Shown: positions 32,126 through 38,832 of the stretch, in pieces
Layout: the number at the start of each line of letters is the position of its first letter
Numbering within the stretch: position 1 is the stretch's first letter
From: Oscillospiraceae bacterium
GTDB taxonomy: Bacteria > Bacillota > Clostridia > Oscillospirales > SIG530
Assembly (NCBI GenBank): GCA_015067075.1
Contig: SVND01000021.1
Coordinates: 1 to 38,832 of the forward strand
Reading direction: 5' to 3'
Length of the DNA stretch: 38,832 nucleotides
Program-made: the position numbers and the translations under genes
Notes under the pieces: model-generated
What the model saw: only the letters and a program-made list of their open reading frames with translations
Database searches by the model: none
Told to the model about the DNA's origin: nothing

Positions 32126-32809
32126 ATGAAAGAGCATATATACACAATACCTGTAAACGAGGCTTTTGACAAGGCTGACGGATGTCCCCTTTGCGCGCTT
32201 TTCAATCAAATGGAGGAGCGAGCCGTTGAATTTATTTTAGGCGATGCGATGATGCAGCCTGATATAAGAATCGAAACGAACAGAACGGGATTTTGCAAAA
32301 CACATTTAAAGCAGCTTTATGACGGTCAGAAAAGATTACCGTTGGCTTTAATGCTGAAAACCCATCTTGACGAGGTGAATAAGGAGCTTTTCACCAAGTG
32401 CGCGGGAGTTTTTGATAAAACACCCGACAGCGCGAAAACTGCTTCATCTGCGCAAAGGATAATGTCAAGCTGTTACATATGCGAAAGAATAGAGCGCAAT
32501 ATGGCACTCATTTATGAAACGGTAACGTATCTTTATAAAAATGAAACGTCCTTCCGTGAAAAAATGGCGGCGCAGCCCTTTTATTGCCTCGACCATTACC
32601 GTGCCCTTGCCCTTGCGGCATCAAAGCAGCTTTCGAAAAAGGATGCGGCTAATATGATGAAGATAATCGGTCAGGTGGAAAAGGATTACGTGGATTCTTT
32701 GACGGGCGACGTGGACTTTTTCTGCAAAAAGTTTGATTACAGATATAAGGATGAGCCTTGGGGCAACGCAAAGGACGCTGTTGAGCGCGCGATTAAATTT
32801 TTAAGCTAA
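32126..32809 (+). CDS. DUF6062-family protein with duplicated CxxC/CxxH zinc sites
   Basis: A 227-residue soluble protein matching DUF6062 as I know it from Clostridia (start MKEHIYTIPVNEAFDKADGC, CPLC). Four motifs alternate: C20-x2-C23, C57-x2-H60, C116-x2-C119 and C154-x2-H157. The CxxC to CxxH spacing is 33 and 34 residues, so the protein is an internal duplication of a likely zinc-binding helical unit. Function is unknown. AAAGGG lies 8 nt before the ATG. It starts an apparent four-gene operon with a LemA-like protein and a two-component pair. Confidence 0.82.
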   Translation: MKEHIYTIPVNEAFDKADGCPLCALFNQMEERAVEFILGDAMMQPDIRIETNRTGFCKTHLKQLYDGQKRLPLALMLKTHLDEVNKELFTKCAGVFDKTPDSAKTASSAQRIMSSCYICERIERNMALIYETVTYLYKNETSFREKMAAQPFYCLDHYRALALAASKQLSKKDAANMMKIIGQVEKDYVDSLTGDVDFFCKKFDYRYKDEPWGNAKDAVERAIKFLS

Positions 32810-32833
32810 AGGACGAAAGGAAAAGCAAATATC

Positions 32834-33445
32834 ATGGCAAACACAGTTAACGGACAGCAGTACAGCAAAGCGGAGCATAAGGTAAAATCGGGTATGATAC
32901 TTTTTTCCGCAACGATGCTGATACTCGTTGTTTTGGTTGGTTTTTTATCTAATTATAACAGCCTTTTGGCACTTCATACGGCTCGTGACATGGCGCAGGG
33001 TGACGTTAAGGAGCTTTTGGAGCAGCAGGCGGAGGAGGCAACAGCCTTGGCAGAAAAGCTGACGCAGGTAGCGCCGCTTGAAACGGACAGCGCAAACGTA
33101 CTTAAAGCTGCGGCGGCGCGTGCGCAGGCTGTTTACGAGGCGGCAAAGCAGACGGATTCTGAAATACCTTTTACAGAATTTATTAAAACAGATGAGGAAA
33201 TGAACGCGGCGCTCAATGCGTTCAAGGATGTAGTCGATAAATATGAGAACATAAAAGAAAGCGAAGAATACAAAAATATTTACGATGAGCAGGCGGGAAC
33301 GCTGGCGTATCTTACAAGTGTGCGCGGAGATTATAACGCGGTAATTAAAAGCTATAATACGAAAATAAAGCTTTTTCCGTCGAATATAATTTCAAATATA
33401 ATGGAATTTGAACCGTGGGATGAATATCCTGAGATTGGAAAATAA
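32834..33445 (+). CDS. LemA-family membrane protein
   Basis: A 203-residue protein with one N-terminal transmembrane helix (about 20-42; MILFSATMLILVVLVGFLSNYN) and an extracytoplasmic helical bundle. The C-terminal YNAVIKSYNTKIKLFPSNIIS is the LemA signature. The middle is less conserved and contains an acidic insert (DVKELLEQQAEEA). LemA proteins are widespread and poorly understood, sometimes tied to surface or stress signalling. GAAAGGAAAAG precedes the ATG. It precedes the response regulator by 25 nt and may act with it. Confidence 0.82.
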   Translation: MANTVNGQQYSKAEHKVKSGMILFSATMLILVVLVGFLSNYNSLLALHTARDMAQGDVKELLEQQAEEATALAEKLTQVAPLETDSANVLKAAAARAQAVYEAAKQTDSEIPFTEFIKTDEEMNAALNAFKDVVDKYENIKESEEYKNIYDEQAGTLAYLTSVRGDYNAVIKSYNTKIKLFPSNIISNIMEFEPWDEYPEIGK

Positions 33446-33470
33446 CTGAGAAAGAGAAAGGGAGTATAAC

Positions 33471-34178
33471 ATGGCTAAAACGATAGTAATTGTTGAAGAC
33501 GAAACAGATATTTCCGATATTCTTGAATTTAATATAACAAAGGAAGGCTACAACGCTATTCAGGCGTTTGACGGCGAAGCAGGCTTGAATAAGGCGCTTT
33601 TGCCTGAATGCGACCTTGTGCTTTTAGATATAATGCTCCCGAAAATGAACGGCTTTGAGGTTTTGGAGCAGCTCAGAAAAACGTCGTCCGTTCCCGTTAT
33701 AATGCTGACGGCAAAGGAAGGTGAGGATGACAAGATAAAAGGTCTTGAGCTTGGCGCTGACGATTATATAACAAAGCCCTTCAGCCTTAAGGAGCTTTTG
33801 GTTAGAATTAAAGCAAATCTGCGCAGAAGCACAGGTGATTTTGCCGCCCAAAAAAGCGAAGGCGCCGTGCAAAAGGTGCTTAAAAGCGGCGAAATCGAGC
33901 TTGATACAGATAAGTACGAGGTGCGCAAAAACGGCAAACAGCTTTCTGTTACGGCAAAGGAATACGAGGTGCTCAAGCTGTTCATGCTCAATCCCGAAAA
34001 GGTGTTTACAAGGGAAATGCTCTTGGAACAGGTATGGGGCTATGATGATTTCTTGGGCGATCTTCATACAGTCGACGTTATGATAAGCAGAATTCGTAAA
34101 AAGATCGAGGATAATCCCGCTGAGCCGAAATATATCGTAAGCAAACGCGGCGCAGGCTATATTTTCGCATTAATATGA
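33471..34178 (+). CDS. PhoB/WalR-type response regulator
   Basis: A 235-residue OmpR/PhoB-family regulator. The receiver domain (1-120) has Glu9-Asp10 in VEDETD, phospho-acceptor Asp53 (LLDIMLPKMNGFEVL) and conserved Lys near 103 (YITKPF). The winged-helix DNA-binding domain (about 140-232) includes TAKEYEVLKLFMLNPEKVFTR and TVDVMISRIRKKIE. A serine-rich linker is absent. GGGAG lies before the ATG. The histidine kinase follows after 41 nt and is its partner. The pair could be WalRK-like, but no yycH/yycI/walK-operon genes are present. Confidence 0.96.
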   Translation: MAKTIVIVEDETDISDILEFNITKEGYNAIQAFDGEAGLNKALLPECDLVLLDIMLPKMNGFEVLEQLRKTSSVPVIMLTAKEGEDDKIKGLELGADDYITKPFSLKELLVRIKANLRRSTGDFAAQKSEGAVQKVLKSGEIELDTDKYEVRKNGKQLSVTAKEYEVLKLFMLNPEKVFTREMLLEQVWGYDDFLGDLHTVDVMISRIRKKIEDNPAEPKYIVSKRGAGYIFALI

Positions 34179-34201
34179 GCGGTGAAAACCGCAAAATAAT
34201 C

Positions 34202-34222
34202 AGACGGAGGTGATCACGGTTG
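34202..34222 (+). promoter_or_regulatory. near-perfect Shine-Dalgarno before a TTG start
   Basis: GGAGGTGATCACGG precedes the TTG at 34220; GGAGGTGATC complements the 3' end of 16S rRNA almost fully. The strong site explains use of the weaker initiator codon. The next in-frame ATG is codon 12, with no Shine-Dalgarno, supporting TTG. Confidence 0.7.
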
Positions 34223-35989
34223 TTTAAAAGCGTTCAAACAAAGATAATTTTCATGCTTGTAATCTTTATTTTTGCCGTTATGGCTGTTGTCGGAACAGTT
34301 CTTATCAACGGCGTTGCATCATACGGCCGTGGCAGCTTCGTTTCTGAAATAGAAAAAGCGCTGACCGATGATTTTATGGAAAATCTGGCGGAGGTAGCAG
34401 CCGAAGGAAAGGGCGAGGAAATAAAAAGCTTTATTTCTGCGTATTACGGATCTCTCGGAATAAGCCTTGAGCGCAATTTTTACATATTAAAAATAGACGG
34501 CTCTTATGTAACGGGCTCCAACGAGGAGCTTGGCAGAGCCCTTGATATAACGCCCAACATAGTTGAAGCTATGGCGGGCAGTATAGGTAACGAGGTTTCC
34601 GTTTATGCGGATTTTGCGGATTACGCAAGAGCATTTCAGGCAGGGGAAAATGAATACATAATTTATTTCAAGGATACACTTGAGGAAATGCGCGAAATGA
34701 CGTGGATGATGTTTTTCATCATACTGCAATCTATCCTTTTCGGCTTTATCCTTGCGCTTTTGCTCAGCTATTTGCTCTCCCGCGCAATAACAGAGCCCAT
34801 TAAAAACCTGACAAGCGGTGCAAAAAGGATAGCATCGGGCGACTTTTCATATAAAATAACGCAGTCGTCATCTCACGATGAAATAGGTACGCTGACGAAG
34901 ACCTTTGGATACATGGCGAATGTTTTGGACAACACGCTCCATGAAATATCTGAGGAAAGAAGCCGACTTGAAACTATTTTCCTCTATATGACTGACGGCG
35001 TTATTGCCTTTGACGACGAGGGCAAGCTGACTCATATGAACAAGGTCGCGGCGGAGCTTTTCGGCGATATGTGGCAGGTAGGCTTCAGTACCTTCGAGGA
35101 TGTTTTTACAAACCGCGGTATTTTACAGCAAGAGGATATCAAGACGGGCACGTCACAGTCTCAAAAGGCTACGGTAAACGGCAGAGAAATTGAGCTTTAT
35201 TTTGCAACGCTTGCAAAAACTGAGGAAAATAACGACGGCGGTATTATTATCGTTGCCCACGATATAACGGAACAGCAACGCCTTGAAGCGGCACGAAGAG
35301 AGTTCGTGGCAAATGTTTCCCACGAAATGCGCACTCCTCTGACCAGTATAAAGGGCGCGGCGGAAACTGTTTATGAAAACCCCGATATGCCGCCGCATTT
35401 GCGCGATAAATTCCTGAAAATGACCATGAATGAAGCTGACAGAATGACGCGCATCGTAAAAGACCTGCTCGTTTTGTCAAGGCTTGATAACAACAGGATG
35501 CAATGGCAGAAAACTGATTTTTCTATACCCGAGCTTTTAAGCCGTGTTTACAGCGCACAGCAGATGACGGCTGAAAAGACAGGTCATACGCTGACGATGA
35601 AGGTCGCTGACGGCGTCGACACTATCTACGGTGACAAGGAGCGTGTGGAGCAGGTCATAGTAAATCTTCTTTCAAACGCCATAAAATATTCTCCCGACGG
35701 CGGCGACATTGAAATCGTTGCTGTTAAGGTGGATGAAACGGTGCAGATAAGTGTTACTGACCACGGTATCGGCATCCCGAAGGAGGATCTGCCGAGGCTG
35801 TTTGAGCGTTTCTACCGCGTTGATAAGGCGCGAAGCCGTGAAATGGGCGGAACGGGCTTGGGTCTGTCCATCGCCCGCGAAATAGCCGTTGCCCACGGAG
35901 GCGACATTTATGCGGAAAGTGAATTAGGCAAGGGCACGAAAATGACGGCAGTTTTCCCTGTAAATTATAGGGAAGAGGTAATACAATAA
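34220..35989 (+). CDS. PhoR/WalK-type sensor histidine kinase
   Basis: A 589-residue membrane kinase. Transmembrane helix 1 is about 8-30, an extracellular sensor loop about 31-160 and transmembrane helix 2 about 161-187; HAMP (190-245), PAS (about 250-355; TDGVIAFDDEGKLTHMNKVA), HisKA with His368 (NVSHEMRTPLTSIKG) and HATPase_c (N-box NLLSNAIKY with Asn482/Asn486, DHGIGIPKEDLPRLFERFYRVD, GGTGLGLSIA). It uses a TTG start with a near-perfect Shine-Dalgarno. It phosphorylates the adjacent response regulator in response to a cell-surface signal; the ligand is unknown. A terminator follows within a few bases. Confidence 0.95.
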   Translation: MFKSVQTKIIFMLVIFIFAVMAVVGTVLINGVASYGRGSFVSEIEKALTDDFMENLAEVAAEGKGEEIKSFISAYYGSLGISLERNFYILKIDGSYVTGSNEELGRALDITPNIVEAMAGSIGNEVSVYADFADYARAFQAGENEYIIYFKDTLEEMREMTWMMFFIILQSILFGFILALLLSYLLSRAITEPIKNLTSGAKRIASGDFSYKITQSSSHDEIGTLTKTFGYMANVLDNTLHEISEERSRLETIFLYMTDGVIAFDDEGKLTHMNKVAAELFGDMWQVGFSTFEDVFTNRGILQQEDIKTGTSQSQKATVNGREIELYFATLAKTEENNDGGIIIVAHDITEQQRLEAARREFVANVSHEMRTPLTSIKGAAETVYENPDMPPHLRDKFLKMTMNEADRMTRIVKDLLVLSRLDNNRMQWQKTDFSIPELLSRVYSAQQMTAEKTGHTLTMKVADGVDTIYGDKERVEQVIVNLLSNAIKYSPDGGDIEIVAVKVDETVQISVTDHGIGIPKEDLPRLFERFYRVDKARSREMGGTGLGLSIAREIAVAHGGDIYAESELGKGTKMTAVFPVNYREEVIQ

Positions 35990-35991
35990 TC

Positions 35992-36020
35992 AAGAGCTTG
36001 CGTTTTTCGCAAGCTCTTTT
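35992..36020 (+). terminator. terminator after the two-component operon
   Basis: AAGAGCTTGCG-TTTTT-CGCAAGCTCTT is a perfect 11-bp stem followed by further T, directly after the kinase stop codon. Confidence 0.9.
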
Positions 36021-36027
36021 TGTGTAA

Positions 36028-36042
36028 ATGCAAGCGTTTGCG
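36028..36042. promoter_or_regulatory. possible CcpA-type cre site upstream of the surface esterase
   Basis: ATGCAAGCGTTTGCG is close to the catabolite-response consensus WTGNAANCGNWNNCW, missing only the last base. It lies about 100 bp upstream of the -10 of the gene that follows. Catabolite repression of a glycan esterase would make sense, but no CcpA is seen here. Confidence 0.3.
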
Positions 36043-36136
36043 CATTTGACTTGTTTTTTGTGCTGAAATTGAGGGAAATTATGTGGGATTTGTGCTTGTT
36101 TCGTGATTTTGTGCTTTTGTATGCTTGAATGATGTA

Positions 36137-36145
36137 TGGTATAAT
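36137..36145 (+). promoter_or_regulatory. extended -10 promoter of the surface protein
   Basis: TGG-TATAAT (TATAAT at 36140-36145) lies about 33 nt before the start codon. A -35 box is weak (TTGTAT at 36117-36122, 17 nt upstream). The extended -10 may compensate. Confidence 0.55.
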
Positions 36146-36177
36146 AGAGATACTAAAAAAATTAGGAGGCAAAAACA

Positions 36178-38832
36178 ATGAAAAAAGCAACATCTATTTT
36201 ATTGGCAATTCTCATGCTGGTATCGCTTTTCACTTTTATGCAGGCATCGGCTGAAGGTGTGGAAAACCTGTTACCTGTAACGGATGAAAACTTCATCGAT
36301 ACAGGCTTAGGCACAAGTATGCCCTCTTGGGCTAACGCAGATGCTCTTGGCACAGGTGCAGGTATATGGCGCAGTGCAGGTGCTGTGTCGGAATTCGGTA
36401 TGTATGTGAAGCAGGATACGGAAAATGTAAAGGTTGGCTCGCGCTCCGTTAAGATAGATGCGGATGAGGCAACTCATACCGAAATTGATTTTCCCCTTGC
36501 CATAGGCGCCCTTGAAGCAGGCAAAACGTACACGCTTCAATGTTATGTCAAAACAAACAGGGTTTTGACCGAGTCTTCGGGTGCATTCATCGGCGTAAGC
36601 TTTAAAAAGGTCGTTCCCGAATATGTGACGGTCGAAAACGCAGTTTTCAGCGAGGTGTTGACAGGAACAAAGGATTGGAAGTTTTTGTCGGTGACATTTA
36701 CCGTACCGCAGGATCCCAATACGATAGTTATTCCGCATATGGGCCTTTACGGCGCATTTTCAGGCACAGCATGGTATGACGGATTTGTGCTTATTGAAGG
36801 CAAGACGCCCGTAGCGGATTACGCAAGTATTGAGCACGTAAGCGGAGATGCAAGCATCGCTCCTGCACCAATTCCCGACAAGTATAAAAACCTTATGCCC
36901 ATAACTGATGAAAATTATGAGGATATAGGTCTTTCCACATGGATGCCCTCTTGGGTGGGAAGCGAGGCGCTTGGCACAGGTGCAGGCGTATGGGCTTCTT
37001 CAAATGATACGGACTGCGTAACAGTTGACACGCAGACAGTAAAGATGGGTAAGCAATCTGTCAAGTTCGAACGCGGGGAGTCTATAAATACAGACGTCGT
37101 TTTTCCCCTTGAAATAGGATATCTTGAAGCAGGAAAAACATACACGCTTCAAGGATATATAAAAACAGATAAAATAATTACCGAAAACTCAGGTGTATCA
37201 ATAGGCATCTCCTTCAAATCAGTAGATCCTGAATATGTGAGTGTGACGAATGCTGTTTGGGGTCAAGGAGTTTCGGGTACAAAGGATTGGACTTTTATAA
37301 GTGTAAGATTCACTATGCCCAACGATCCTACTACTATTCCCATTATTGAGCTTGGATGCTACAGCTGTCATTCAGGTACGGCGTGGTTTGACGGCCTTGT
37401 GCTCATTGAAGGCGGAACGCCTGTCAAGGATTATTCTATGATAGAAGGCTACGATACGTCGACAGTAGAGCCGACCGCTGTTCCCACGGTGACAGATAAG
37501 CCTTCTGATTGGGCTGTGGATGAAGTAAACAAGGCAAATAAAGCCGGGATTGTTCCTGAGCATATCAACAGCAAGTATACCTCGGATATCACTCGCTCCG
37601 ATTTCTGTGACCTTATCATCAAGATGATCGAGAAAAAGAGCGGCAAAGCTATCGCTGACGTGATCGCAGGCTATGCAGATGCAAAGGCAGAGGTATCCTT
37701 CCCCGATACAGATAGTGCAAACGTGATCGCAGCAGCAAAGCTTGGTATCGTAAACGGACGCAGCAGCGGTGCATTCGATCCTTCTGCAAACATCACAAGA
37801 CAGGAAGCAGCAAAGATGCTTGCACTTGCAGCAAAGGTACTTGGCGCTGACATCACAGCAAGCGAAGTAGCATTCGCAGATGCAGATTCCATCTATGCAT
37901 GGGCAAAAGAGTTCATTTACTATGTAAATACAATAGGTGTAATGAACGGCACAAGCACAACAACACCTCCCAACTTCAGCCCCCTTCGCACATACACAAG
38001 AGAACAGTCTATCCTTACGGTTTACAGACTTTGGGGCGCCATTGAAAAGCCCGAGGATCCAACTGCAAAGCGTCTTCGCTTCCTTACTATCGGCAACAGC
38101 TACGGTAAAAATTCTACGGAATATATTTATCAGGTAGCGGAGCTTTGCGGCTATGATGAAATAGTTGTCGGTCAGCTTTATATCGGTGGAACAGAGCTTA
38201 GACACCATTTAGAAAACATAAATTCAAATAATATCGCATATACGTATTTTAAAAATACGACGGGCAAATGGGAGATCATTACGATGGATGAGCCTGAGGA
38301 TCCTAACGAGGAATGGAGTATGTATGTTCCAATGTCCTTTGGTCTTGCCGACGAGGATTGGGATTATATCGTTATAAATGCACAGTCTTTCGGTAGCGGA
38401 AGAGCTGATCAGATTACCCCGTATTTACAGGGAATTGTAGATTATGTCCGCACCTTCAGCGACGCTCCGCTTCTTTGGTTCATGCCGTGGGCTGATACAA
38501 AGGATTCCATAAATACACCGTTTATTGAGTGGTTTGACGGCGAGCCGCTTGTAATGCTTCAAGCTGTAATGGATGTGGCGGAGGATTACATTATGCCCTC
38601 GGGCAATTTCAGTGCAGTTATTCCCTCGGGTACAGCCATTGAAAATGTGAGAACAAGCTTTATCGGCGATAACCTTGACTCCGACGAGCATCACCTTAAC
38701 GAGCTGGGATGCTATATTTCGGGAATGACTTGGGTTGCGGCTATCGGCGGATACGATATTATGCAGATGGAATATGACGGATCGTTCTGTACGGAGGAGG
38801 AGTTTGAAGTTATCAAAGCGGCGGTAGATGCA
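36178..38832 (+). CDS. secreted SLH-anchored protein with DUF4886/SGNH-like esterase domain (partial)
   Basis: An open frame of 885 residues that runs off the window. A signal peptide (about 1-24; MKKATSILLAILMLVSLF, cleavage after ASA) is followed by two 208-residue repeats starting at Asn30 and Asn238, both with LPxTDENxxDxGL, MPSW, ALGTGAG, LEAGKTYTLQ, SGTAWxDG and a closing EGxTPVxDY; they look like carbohydrate-binding beta-sandwiches. Three SLH repeats cover about 440-625. From about residue 630 a DUF4886/SGNH-type hydrolase domain has RLRFLTIGNSYG (block I Ser), the later QSFGSG and the final DEHHLNELGCY (Asp836, His838/839). SLH repeats attach proteins to cell-wall polymers, so it is probably a surface esterase acting on glycans. 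AGGAGG precedes the ATG. Confidence 0.88.
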   Translation, partial: MKKATSILLAILMLVSLFTFMQASAEGVENLLPVTDENFIDTGLGTSMPSWANADALGTGAGIWRSAGAVSEFGMYVKQDTENVKVGSRSVKIDADEATHTEIDFPLAIGALEAGKTYTLQCYVKTNRVLTESSGAFIGVSFKKVVPEYVTVENAVFSEVLTGTKDWKFLSVTFTVPQDPNTIVIPHMGLYGAFSGTAWYDGFVLIEGKTPVADYASIEHVSGDASIAPAPIPDKYKNLMPITDENYEDIGLSTWMPSWVGSEALGTGAGVWASSNDTDCVTVDTQTVKMGKQSVKFERGESINTDVVFPLEIGYLEAGKTYTLQGYIKTDKIITENSGVSIGISFKSVDPEYVSVTNAVWGQGVSGTKDWTFISVRFTMPNDPTTIPIIELGCYSCHSGTAWFDGLVLIEGGTPVKDYSMIEGYDTSTVEPTAVPTVTDKPSDWAVDEVNKANKAGIVPEHINSKYTSDITRSDFCDLIIKMIEKKSGKAIADVIAGYADAKAEVSFPDTDSANVIAAAKLGIVNGRSSGAFDPSANITRQEAAKMLALAAKVLGADITASEVAFADADSIYAWAKEFIYYVNTIGVMNGTSTTTPPNFSPLRTYTREQSILTVYRLWGAIEKPEDPTAKRLRFLTIGNSYGKNSTEYIYQVAELCGYDEIVVGQLYIGGTELRHHLENINSNNIAYTYFKNTTGKWEIITMDEPEDPNEEWSMYVPMSFGLADEDWDYIVINAQSFGSGRADQITPYLQGIVDYVRTFSDAPLLWFMPWADTKDSINTPFIEWFDGEPLVMLQAVMDVAEDYIMPSGNFSAVIPSGTAIENVRTSFIGDNLDSDEHHLNELGCYISGMTWVAAIGGYDIMQMEYDGSFCTEEEFEVIKAAVDA

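Noticed and set aside
33471-35989. naming the two-component pair walRK
   Set aside because: The general architecture fits, but the usual walH/walI/walJ neighbours are absent and PhoBR-type pairs look the same at this level.
37372-38208. 278-codon minus-strand, very Cys-rich open frame
   Set aside because: Antisense to the SLH region of the surface protein, whose repeats and frame are continuous; Cys excess is a codon-mirror effect of Ala/Thr-rich SLH coding.

Overview
The window looks like chromosome from an uncultured, gut-type member of the Clostridia (Oscillospirales-like is my best guess). Reasons: Gram-positive style AGGAGG ribosome binding sites and sigma-A promoters; a SpoIVB peptidase and a Spo0A-type DNA-binding domain; DUF4830, DUF6062 and CD1247-type proteins that are typical of Clostridia; S-layer-homology (SLH) surface anchoring; and hairpin-rich intergenic repeats common in that group. 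There is no phage, transposase, CRISPR array, tRNA or rRNA. The window is chromosomal with several small catabolic modules.

Layout. 1-245 is a hairpin-rich intergenic repeat, followed by a small hypothetical gene on the minus strand. 983-5491 is a divergon: a DMT permease and a GH2 beta-mannosidase-like enzyme read leftward, an IclR regulator reads rightward, and a perfect inverted repeat sits between two near-consensus promoters. 5551-8512 holds a YeiH-type membrane protein, SpoIVB and a SLOG-fold protein. 8596-10605 pairs a PocR/AraC-type sensor-regulator with a B12-binding corrinoid protein that has no methyltransferase beside it. 10672-16775 is a second catabolic locus: two tandem Gfo/Idh/MocA paralogues, a DMT permease and a deacetylase-like protein, divergent from an AraC regulator. 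Four copies of an AATACGA-type motif, arranged as two pairs with 21-bp period, overlap the -35 boxes of both oxidoreductase promoters. This is the clearest undescribed regulatory system in the window.

16822-19046 carries AroQ, dihydroorotase and a DUF4830 lipoprotein-like or secreted protein on the minus strand. 19207-27418 is a rightward run: a flippase-like membrane protein, elongation factor P, a CD1247-type acidic zinc-ribbon protein, an ABC-F ATPase, a Spo0A-like protein with a degraded receiver domain, a GT2 polyprenyl-phosphate glycosyltransferase, DegV and a FAD oxidoreductase. EF-P and an ABC-F protein so close together is notable because both families relieve stalled ribosomes.

27480-31981 reads leftward: a NifX/NifB-like protein with a His/Cys tail behind xylulokinase, then a COG2509 FAD protein coupled to an Ogg-type DNA glycosylase. 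32126-35989 reads rightward as one probable operon: a DUF6062 protein with duplicated CxxC/CxxH zinc sites, a LemA-like protein, and a PhoB/WalR-type response regulator with its histidine kinase. The window ends inside a large secreted protein (36178 onward) with two 208-residue beta-sandwich-like repeats, three SLH repeats and a DUF4886/SGNH-type esterase domain.

All family calls are from reading the translated sequences and motifs; no database search was run.
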